Assembly (NCBI RefSeq): GCF_036324505.1
Contig: NC_086357.1
Coordinates: 22,455,293 to 22,519,292 of the forward strand
Length of the DNA: 64,000 bases
Reading direction: 5' to 3'
DNA from: Eleginops maclovinus
Lineage: Eukaryota; Chordata; Actinopteri; Perciformes; Eleginopidae
The position numbers and the translations under genes were made by a program. Below, one piece after another: positions 48,260 to 57,905 of this stretch. The notes beneath the pieces were generated by a model. It searched no databases. It saw only the letters and a program-made list of their open reading frames with translations, and was not told the origin of the DNA. Numbering within the stretch: position 1 is the stretch's first letter; each line of letters begins with the position of its first letter.

Positions 48260-49808
48260 ATGAGTGTAAGATACCTGAATTCAGAGATGACAATGGAGGA
48301 CAGAAGCAGCCACGCTGGCGGCAGAGAGAGGCTGGGGCTGAGCTTCACGATTGATTACCTTCTGTTCAATAAAGGAGTCAAAGGTTCCAAAGAAGAAGCG
48401 ACAGGAAGTCGTACAGCTGAGCAGACAGCGAACAACATGCTAGATCATCAGAATCCTAAACCCGGAGAGGTTCGGATCCACTCTGAGAAGAGACTACAAA
48501 GGTCAGAGACTGAAGAACGGAAAGTCAAAGTAGAGGAAAAGGATGAAGAGCAACAAGAGGAAGGGGAGGGGGAAGTGACGACCACCACCTCTACTGATAG
48601 AAGTCTAGAAAAGTCTGAGGACAAACCCAACCAGTCGTACATCGCACTCATCTCCAAGGCAATCCTGGCGTCAGAGCAGAAGAAACTGCTGCTCTGTGAC
48701 ATCTACCAGTGGATCATGGACCACTACCCTTACTTCAAGAGTAAGGTATGTTCACGTCAATTCTCTTGTGATAATATAGTTACTCTGCAGGCATAGAGGG
48801 CACTGCAAGAACAAGATAGTTGATGTAAAAGCTACAATACAGGGATCTTTGTTTGTAGGCCAATTTTAAAAGAATCTCGCTTTGTCAACCAGTCACAGTT
48901 AGGACTATTTGTTAGTCGACCACAAGACAGATACCGAGAACCAGTGTTTGGCCAAAAGTATGAAGCGCGTTTCACTCAGTCGCTGAAGAACAACGTGGCA
49001 GCCATTTTCAAAAGTAAAGCAACCTGCTTGGCACGCATAATCTGTCTGAGTAGTTAGTCAATTAGGTGCTCTCGGGGACACTAGATGATCTTCTTGTTGG
49101 CAAACTCACAAATAAAGTAATCCTGTTGCTAGGTTGCAAACCGCCTCTGCGTTTACCAGGTGCAACAACAGATTGCATGTAGCCTAGAGGATTAAAGTTG
49201 TTAGTTGTTTTGACGTGCTAAAAAGGTAACTGAGGGTGTGATGTGACTTACAGCAATCATATACGGTCTTGACACGCCATTGCACATCCTGCCAGCAACA
49301 GGAACCGTGGCATCCTGAGTAGGATTAGTTTGCTTAACAAACACCTATGTTAATTTAAATTGGGGACACCCATTGTTTTAACTCTTCTGGTTTTGTTATT
49401 GGCCTCACTATATTTCTTTTCTTGCTCCAACAGGATAAAAACTGGAGAAACAGCGTGCGTCACAACTTGTCGTTGAACGATTGCTTCATCAAAGCCGGAC
49501 GCAGCGACAACGGTAAAGGCCACTTCTGGGCGATTCACCCTACAAACTACCAGAACTTTTCTAAGGGGGACTACCACTGCAGAAAGGCGAGGCGGAGGGT
49601 ACGCAGGGTGGTTGGACAGCTCTCCTTTTCCTCCCTGAGCTCGCCCTACCACCCTGCCTTCACCCGGCCCCACAGGACGACCTGTTGGTGCTGCCCCCAA
49701 ACCCAAACCATCCCTCTGTCCTGCTTGGCCCCCAGATTCTACTGGCCATGGTCCGGTCTGCAGCCACAGGCGGGATTCAATCCGGGCCTGCATGCGTCTG
49801 TACCCTGA
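48260..49808 (+). CDS. foxq2: Forkhead box transcription factor, FoxQ2 class
   Basis: Two exons, 48260-48745 and 49434-49808, join in phase 0 (AAG|gtatgt ... ccaacag|GAT) to 286 aa. An EH1-like Groucho-binding motif SFTIDYLL lies at about residues 28-35. An acidic Glu/Lys-rich region (83-106) and a forkhead domain (about 122-216) follow. The domain starts KPNQSYIALISKAIL and is split by the intron after YPYFKSK, just before DKNWRNSVRHNLSLN of helix 3. It ends in ARRRVRR. The tail is short, with CWCC and PRFYWPW. YIALI in place of the usual YSYIALI context, HFWAIHP, the N-terminal EH1 motif and the ARRRVRR end point to FoxQ2. In zebrafish Foxq2 is reported to specify blue cones; other animals use the family in anterior neuroectoderm. 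The start is the first in-frame ATG; Met10 or Met12 are alternatives. FoxQ2 versus another divergent Fox class should be settled by a tree. Confidence 0.85.
48746..49433 (+). other. foxq2: foxq2 intron within the forkhead domain
   Basis: A 688-bp GT-AG intron at the position between helix 2 and helix 3 of the forkhead domain. No feature is visible in it. Confidence 0.85.
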
Positions 49809-50021
49809 TGTGAATAGAGTACTGAAAGAGAGTTTAACAAATATTTCTTTAGGAGATGTTGAAATGGTGATTTTTGACAATGTTGCATTATATTAAACAT
49901 AAGTGACTCCTTAGGAAGTTCAATGGTAAAAATGTTTGACTCTTATGCAGCTGCTGCACTTTTTTATTTGTATTCTATTTGTATTTGTGTTTTTAGACAC
50001 AGAATGTTTTGGTATAATCTC

Positions 50022-50027
50022 ATTAAA
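50022..50027 (+). terminator. Possible foxq2 polyadenylation signal
   Basis: ATTAAA about 215 bp past the foxq2 stop, followed within 20-30 bp by a GT-rich tract, the usual downstream element. The GT tract here is a microsatellite, so the resemblance may be fortuitous. Confidence 0.3.
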
Positions 50028-50042
50028 TCATATTGAATTTTA

Positions 50043-50149
<107 letters not shown>

Positions 50150-50924
50150 AGTGCAGATACCACTAAAAGTGATCCCAATGCTAAAATACCACCCGGTGTT
50201 AGATGCTAATTACTCAAAGCTGTCGGGATGCAAAATCTTTTGCCTTAAGAGACTAAAATCGGGCTTTCCAAAGCCGACTCTCAAGGATATGAGGCCAGAT
50301 AATCTGAGCAATCCCAAATAGTTTCAAGAAATAGGAAGCTTATCACACAGTGTAATCCATAACTGCGGCTGCAGAAAGAGAAGCACCACGGGAGGTCAAG
50401 GGATGAAGGGAGCAGAGGAAAGGGACGACGGCAGAGAGAGGAGGGGGCGTTGATTTATTGGAGAGAGGTGGGAGGGCTTATTTAGGGTCTCTAAACTGGG
50501 GCAGAAACATAAAGCAACTGAAACAATGAGAGACATTCTGCAATTACAATAACAATTTAAACGGTCTCTTAAGCAGGAACAATGCAGTTATAAAGTGACT
50601 CCAAAATGCTGCCATATATAAGAATGAAGTCAATTTCCACCTGTCCTCACACATCAATAGTGAAATTCCTCTCTGACTTGCAAAGGTTGGCATTTACATC
50701 CACAGTGCTCCAGCCTAAGAGGATTAGGTCATACATTGACTTTTCTGAAGTTTGTTTGTCTCGGCTCATGTGGGCTTCTTATTTGCAAATTATTGAATAT
50801 TTGAATAAGGCGATATTTGACATGAAATTAGATTCTAAACCCACAAACAATATGTCAGAAGGATAAAGCTTAAGAGAGGGGGGAGAGAGAGGGAGGAAGG
50901 GAGGGAGTTATTCATGGTTTTTTT

Positions 50925-51070
50925 TCCAGGCGATGCTCATTAGAACAATGACAGATCCATCTAATTAAATTTTGTCTACCAAATCTTCAATGTCAGCGGC
51001 TAATTGGAGACCTAATTTGCTTAATTCCCATGAATTGCACTGTGCATCAAATCCTCTTCAATTCACCAGC
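50925..51070. promoter_or_regulatory. CNE-like sequence downstream of foxq2
   Basis: A non-repetitive stretch packed with developmental factor sites: AACAATG (SOX), CTAATTAAAT and GGCTAATTGG (homeodomain), and ATTTGCTTAAT (POU-like). Its texture is that of vertebrate conserved non-coding elements. Lying 1.1 kb past foxq2, it could be an enhancer of that gene. Conservation cannot be tested here. Confidence 0.3.
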
Positions 51071-51103
51071 TTTAAGGCTTTAATTTGGTTGCATATGTTT
51101 GGT

Positions 51104-51243
<140 letters not shown>

Positions 51244-51446
51244 CCAAATAACAAAACTAGTGTATGTTGTGTTGAATTATGACCTTTATAATACTTTTTT
51301 GTCTACATTGGAAATAATATGTCAAAAATGTAACTTTTTTTCCTGTTAGAAAACTGAAAAACACAACTTATGTTCGACAAACTAATAAACATTCTAATTA
51401 ATTACCTTTCTACGAAAATGAGATTGAGGTCACAAGCTGTGTTTGA

Positions 51447-51477
<31 letters not shown>

Positions 51478-53236
51478 TTCATATGTGCATGTCATTTGCT
51501 AATCTAATGGGATGGGCGGCGTGGTGCAGGGGGGCCGTAGATTAAGGCACAAAGATTTGCTCCTGATTAGCAGAGAGTGAGGTAAGAAGATCAGTCCTGC
51601 TGAGATGGCGATGAAACATTATGGCCGTGTTTTAATGCCACACATTTACAGCAGCATTCCAAAGCTGATTCCCGTTAGCTTACATGTATCTCATTGATTT
51701 GACTATAGACTACGACAGTAAAAACAACATAGGATGAAGCATGAAAAGGTATGTAGATCAAAGAGATACACAGCTCACAAAAAGAAGAAGTGGGTTTTCA
51801 GCTTGTGGCTCGTTTAGTGTGACAGACATGTATGTTTAGTTAGCAGCGCCGTAGAAAATATGTAACCCCACACCTAAATGAATAACGAGTCTGTAGTATT
51901 TCTGTTTCTGTCTTCTTTTAAATGGATGACTCAGTGACACTGTGGTTACACCGACACATATTACAGGTAAATAACATACAAGAGAATGTTTGATTTTATT
52001 TATAGTCTTAATTCTCAAAATTTACCAGGCTGAATTTTTTCAATATATACTAAACAGGAGTTATTATTAAAATAAAAATGGAATGGCTACAGTTTTTCAT
52101 CTTGGGTATGGCCTAAGTATTACAAGATTTGTTTCTATGTGTCCAAGCACACTTTTAACAATACACACTGCATATTGTTTTATTTAATAGAGCTGCAGTA
52201 CATTAAAACATCTAATGGTAATAAATCATCACCACCAATGAAGTCTTACTTGCTACTGTATAACTGTTCCATTTGTATTTATTTAGAAATAGTTCTGCAG
52301 TGCAATTGGTCCAGCACTAATGTACCTCTATAACATATTTCATTTAAAAATACTATTGCTGCTTTAAAGGCCATTTTAGGTAGGCTATAAATTGTAAAAA
52401 CAATTAAAAAAACACATGTCGGTATTGTATGTAGTAGACAAGTATACAACATATTATTACGAATAATAAAAAGGCAAGATGACAGTAGAAAAACCAGGGA
52501 CTTTGGAGAAAATCATAGCCTACACCAAGGAGGAAGAGAAAATTAGATTATTGAAGTTAATTTGTTTTTCCAAGTAGATGGTAAAAAGTTTTGAATGGAT
52601 AACGACGTGATTGAAAAATAAATATGTAAAACTTCTATTCGTTTGACGTTCTTTTACTAAATTGTAACTGTTTTTATTTTTAAAGTGCTGCAACTGAACG
52701 TGAACAACTCTCAATAGGCCCAAAGCCTGGAGCCGTCCAAATTGCTAAGTCTATTAGAAAGCATGATTGCACAGAAGTAAATGTAGTGTTTAGGGCTTAG
52801 GAAGCGCTATAGTTGAATCAAAACCAGCTGCTATTTTCTGGTTGTGTCTCACCATGAACAATAGCCTGGCGTTACCTCGGCTTCAAAGGCTCCATAATAG
52901 TCAATCGATCAGAATGCGAGGCGCTATTCTGCAGATTACTGTTAACAATAATTTGCCTCCTAGTGCACCGTTGCCATCTTTGAAGCAATGTTTTATTGCC
53001 TTTTTTTTCATCTGCATCTGTCATCCCCGGGGTCCGCTGTTTGATCTCTCCCCACCAGAGTGTGCTTCCCCCGGGTCGCGTTGACCTGTTGATTGGCAGC
53101 TGCGATCAGACATATGGTGGGACGAGGCATCGACCGCAGTTCCCCGGAGACAAAAGCAGACTAGTGGGGTTTTTCCCCCCTCTTTCCCCGTGCGTAGGAG
53201 CCGGGCCAGTAGCACCGAGGGAGAGGCTTCACACGG

Positions 53237-53250
53237 CCGCTAGATGGCGC
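53237..53250 (+). promoter_or_regulatory. CTCF-like binding site
   Basis: CCGCTAGATGGCGC fits the CTCF core (CCASYAGRKGGCRS) at all but the third base, where G replaces A. It lies in a CpG-containing stretch (53010-53290) that is unusual for the surrounding AT-rich desert. The orientation given is that of the motif as written. Confidence 0.5.
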
Positions 53251-53529
53251 AAGGTGCAAGCGAATACATCCAGCACTGTTTCCACCATTTAATGTGAGTG
53301 GAAGTGTTTTAGCTTTTCTTTTAACGCATAGGCAGTGGAAATTAAGATAGAGGCTGCATTATTTATCCGGAATTTAGGCGAATCTTAGTCTGCCCAACTG
53401 TTTTTATGCTTAACATAAAGATATTTCTTCTTCTATTTCTTCTCCCTTTGTAGTGACACTTTGACCCCTATAATTGGGCTGAATGGCAGGGAGGTGCAGC
53501 TATCTAAGCAGATAAAATATGGCCACTGA
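53244..53529 (+). CDS. Candidate micro-protein of 41 aa (two exons, speculative)
   Basis: Exon 53244-53293 starts ATGGCGCAAGG (MAQGASEYIQHCFHHL) and ends at AAT|gtgagt. The acceptor ctttgtag at 53453 opens exon 53454-53529, which reads DTLTPIIGLNGREVQLSKQ and ends at TGA. The join is in frame. The second exon sits in a tandem repeat, and its next copy (acceptor cttctag, exon about 53704-53778) is also in frame from the same donor, giving DTLTPITGLNGSTVQLSKQ. I recognise no homologue. An in-frame TAG directly precedes the ATG. A chance arrangement or a non-coding RNA is quite possible. Confidence 0.2.
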
Positions 53530-53880
53530 TGTAGCAGACCAAAAAAATAATAAGCATGTGTGGAAGTTTTGTTCTATTTTTCTTTAAGGCATCGTCAGTT
53601 ATTGAAATAAAGATATAGGCTGCCTTATTTATCCTTAATTTAGGCGAGCTAGAGTCTAACCAAATGTTTAATTCATGAACATACAGATGTTTCTTCTTCT
53701 AGCGACACTTTGACCCCTATAACTGGCCTGAATGGCAGCACGGTGCAGCTATCCAAGCAGACAAAATATGGCCACTGATGGACCAGGCCAAAAAATGTGT
53801 TGCGGATGTGACAACGTTTTTTCTAGTTTTCTTTAAAGCATTGTCACTTATTAAAATTAAGATATAGGCTATAGCATTTA
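53311..53880 (+). repeat. Diverged tandem repeat, about 250-260 bp period
   Basis: Two full units and a partial third. Each begins TTTTCTTTAANGCA and contains AAGATATAGGCT near its start (about 53314, 53577 and 53826). The first two carry a pyrimidine tract plus TAG followed by GACACTTTGACCCCTATA. The exon-like core is more alike between copies than the flanking parts. Confidence 0.75.
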
Positions 53881-53942
53881 TTATTTACACTTAATAGGAA
53901 TACTTTAGACTACCCAACTTCTATCTTTCATTGACATAAACA

Positions 53943-54480
53943 CAGTGGTACAAAGTATCTACGTGCATTTACATTTATTGTAATGAAATACTTTTCTGGA
54001 TTTTCCTTGAGTATTTCCATTTATTGATACCATATCATTTTACTCACAGTTACTTTGTACATAATGACACACATGATATGCTGATATGGTATAATGCAGT
54101 ACTGTACTACGCTACAGCCTATTTTAATTATTTAAATTTGGTCCACATTGACCAACCACAATACTTAAATTCTGTTTCATGTATTATATCATATAGTAAC
54201 CATAATAATATAATACGGTGAAAAGATTATTCTGCGTAATAAATATTTGGACTTTTAATTCTGTAAGTACATTGAGATGAAAATACATCTGTAATTTATA
54301 TTATTCTGAAATGTGCTCTTGTGCAGAATGAGCACTTTTTGTACTTCAAGTACATTGTGATGCTTGAAGAGAGATGCACTTTTACTCAAGTAACATTTTA
54401 AAATCACGACTTTTAATTGTATTGGAGTAATTTTAGACTTTACTTCAGTAAAGGATCGAGTACATCTCCCAACACTCAGT
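53943..54480. mobile_element. MITE-like non-autonomous DNA element
   Basis: Starts CACAGTGGTACAAAGTATC and ends GAGTACATCTCCCAACACTC, diverged inverted termini of the common teleost repeat whose consensus begins CAGTGGTGGAAAGTAACTAA. Internal ACTTTTACTCAAGTAACATT and TTTACTTCAGTAAAGGATC are also typical. It has no coding capacity. Related fragments lie at 21133-21430 and 31020-31200. Confidence 0.55.
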
Positions 54481-54576
54481 GTTCATGCCAGGCTTTTTTC
54501 CACATTGCCCAGCTGTTTGTTGCAAACCAGTTGGGAATAGCTTTACTTCCAGTGAAACACACAGATGTGCTGCTCA

Positions 54577-54580
<4 letters not shown>

Positions 54581-54662
<82 letters not shown>
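54581..54662. repeat. (GT)n microsatellite
   Basis: About 40 GT units, 100 bp after the MITE-like element. Confidence 0.97.
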
Positions 54663-54665
<3 letters not shown>

Positions 54666-55206
54666 ATGGTGCATGATTTTAGCATACAGAATGCAAAACA
54701 CCCCCATCTCTCCTCCTATAGAGAGCAGAGTGTTTCCATGGTGATGCATCTGTGGCCAGGGTCTTGCAGTGACCACACTGACCCTGGATGGCGACCTCTG
54801 ATCTTTAGGCCATGGCCAGTGTCAAAAGGTCAGCGATGGCCGGAGGGCAACAAGAGCACTTCCATGATTGGCACTCTGACATCCTCGCTAGCCCCCCTTC
54901 ATCTAAAGTGCTCACCTCTCGCCCAGTTAGCACCTCTCATTTGCATATTCGAAAGAGTGGACCCTCGGCTAGCAGGTAGCTTGTTGTATGCCCACGGCAA
55001 TGCAATGCTCAATATAATTTGCATTCAATAGTGCTTTATGTTCCAGGTGCGTCCATCACAGCTTCAATGTAAATTGTGTTGAAAAAATGCAATCTCCAGC
55101 ATGCTAACACCCCACATTATGATGGTCATGATAGCAGTAATGACCATCAGTATTCCATGCCTTATGCATCAACTGTATGTGAGGATATTTATAGTTCTTC
55201 ATGTTA

Positions 55207-55311
<105 letters not shown>

Positions 55312-57394
55312 CATTTCGAAGGGGGGAAGGGCAATGCACCACACCATGGTTCTTCTCATGGGGAATAATTACAGAATCGTGGGTACTAAAAGTCATGTGA
55401 CCCTCGCCTTCTGCTCCCAAATAATTTATCTCCCTGGCTGATAGCTCGTCAATATCAATTTATTAATTTAACAGTTCTGGACTGATAAAAGGTAGTGCGC
55501 ACTGTTAGCTTGCTGAAATGGGGAATAAGGATGAATTTTACCGTGCAGTGGTGTGAGGGGAGAGACTGGAGGAGAAAGTGAGGAGGAGAAACTGCACAGT
55601 GGTGATCAATGGCAACACAAAGAAGAGAGATGCATATTCGGCGTGAAAAATGGGCCACCATCGCTCATTTTCCTGGGCTATTGAATGAAAGTTATGAAAA
55701 TTAATACACTTATTATCACCATATTAAAAATTAAGATTGAAGACAGCACGCTCGTTGAATTGATATTCAAACGTCTCCAATAAATTGATCAGCACAACCC
55801 AGTTTTTCGCCAACCTCTTCAGGGTGACCCAAGAGGAGAATAGGTGATACAAAAAGAGCTTTTAAAGATTTGAATTAGTAACACGAAGGAGACACTTCTG
55901 TCTTGGTAAGAGGTGTTATCTAAGATGATCGTTTCCTTGAAGATGCCCCCTACAAAACACATAAATGCTACCTCTTACATGTGACCCCTCTTGACCTCCC
56001 AGCACTTCCTTTGCATCCTGATTTTTTAAAAAGGGTAATGAATATACATCTGGCATAAAGAGGAACACATATATCATCCAGTGTCCACCACAAAACAGTC
56101 AACCTGGAACCTAACGTATTCCCAGAGCCATTACATAACATCCCTGAAGGAGGCTAAAAGGTATTTTAACAAGACCCACTGCTCTATGACCTTTGACATC
56201 TTCTCAGTTGACCCCAAGCTTCTGACCCCACTTATACTAGCCAGTGACAGTGCTGGACACACAGGTCCGGCACACTTCCTGGTGCGAGAAAACAAAGAGG
56301 GAGGTTCATTTACAAATTGATGCATGTGAGGATTCAGCATTTTCTGTCGGGGGCTGACAGCTTTGTTCAACATGTGGATCCATCATCCTATCTGTGATTT
56401 TTCCCTCCTCCCTTTCATCCGTACAGGAAAGTCAGGAATAGACCACTAAAATCTGCTCACATCTTGTTGTACTCTGTGTCGGTGCATTATATAATCCTTT
56501 CTTCTCAGCAGGCTCCGAGGCTCCCCTCTCACGGACAATCACTGTAGTGGATTCTCCTCGGGTCTTTGGAGAGCTGCGGGGTAGCGAGTGTCAATAGAAG
56601 TGGAGTGTGTGAGTGTGAGAGATGATAGACTGAGGTTAAGAGGTGTCAACACAGAAAGAGAGAGGGCTCGAGGACTCTTCACCAGAGCCAGCCTGACACT
56701 CTCCTCAACCTCTCCTCTGATTAGCCTCTCTAAAGATGCCATTGAGACACGGATGCTTCACACAGAAACATAAGCACACACTCATGGTGATGATGCGTCC
56801 GTACGAATCCCATTCTCTCCCCTCAAAGTCACACACTCCTGTCTGTCTGACACACATCAGCTCTGAGGTGTGGAAACCTGAAGATGTGTTGTTCACAGGC
56901 TCAGAAACTCTCTGAAAGGTTCTGGCAGTCAGGAATGGATTTGTTACACCTCTGATGTGCTGTATATGTTCAGCCAAGTGTAAGATACAACAGTGCCATC
57001 CCACAGGGCTTTGCACCTGTCAGGTGGTGTGGTGCTACATACAAACTGCAGAACACACACACCGGCATACATTGTCACTCTAATGCAAACTCACTAAACC
57101 ACTACTACCATCAGTCTGAACACAACACTTACAGTATATGTGTAGAACTGCCAGTTTGTACGTCTTCAGAGATGCACACATCTCTCCGCTTGCCTCTGAG
57201 CTACAGAAGTAAGAAAGTAACAATATACAATATGTTGTAGTCTGTAAATGCATGCTTCTCAGCAGCGCTTATGTTGTGAAATATCAAATCGATGATTAAC
57301 ACTCCACTGGTACTTTCCTCCACTGGGAATTAGAACACATTATGGTTAAGTACGGTCAACTATTGTTGAGTTATTTTTGGCTTTATTTTGACTT

Positions 57395-57905
57395 GGTTTG
57401 GATTAGTAAAGTATGTTTGATGGTTGGTTTGATTTGGTTGGTTGGGTTGGGGAAGATTTAGCAGCTCTCAATATGCTCTTAGTGACATCACTATGTTGGC
57501 TAGCTCTCCAACACATTATACGTGATAGGCTAAGGGGCGGGACATCTCTAAGAGGTTGACCAATCACAACAGAGCTGTACATCATTTAAATTTTTTTATT
57601 TCATATCTTTGTGTCAATCTGTTCTGTTTTTTCTTATCTCTATCTGTTGCTGCATAAACGCTTGAATTTCCCCACAGGGATTAATAAACGTACATCTTAT
57701 CTTATCTTATCTTATCTTAGCTAACCAATCAGAGCAGACTGGGCTCTGGTTTCAGACCGAGGGTGAAAAGAGGCTGCAGAACAGGCAGTATGAGAAAAAT
57801 AAAGAGCTTTCTGAACATTAAAGCATGGAGACATGTCACAGTAGAGCCACAGAATACAAATATGAACCTCAAAATGAGCATCATGTCTCCGCTTTAATCT
57901 TTCTG
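57395..57905. mobile_element. Interspersed repeat interrupted by a LINE 3' end
   Basis: The outer sequence includes GCGGGACATCTCTAAGAG, ACCAATCACAACAGAGCTG and then, after the interruption, AACCAATCAGAGCAGACTGG, AGGCAGTATGAGAAAAATAA and ATGAACCTCAAAATGAGCAT. This is a repeat met often in fish genomes, with no coding capacity. A LINE-type 3' terminus with an (ATCTT)n tail (about 57600-57719) lies in its middle. Family names need a repeat library. Confidence 0.5.
57600..57719 (+). mobile_element. LINE-type 3' end with (ATCTT)n tail
   Basis: TGTTGCTGCATAAACGCTTG then AATTTCCCCACAGGGATTAA followed by four to five ATCTT units, matching the element at 44415-44500. A 5'-truncated insertion is the likely explanation. 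Confidence 0.6.

Noticed and set aside
49350..49880. 176-aa minus-strand frame opposite foxq2 exon 2
   Set aside because: It is the antisense shadow of the forkhead exon and shows no domain or splice structure.
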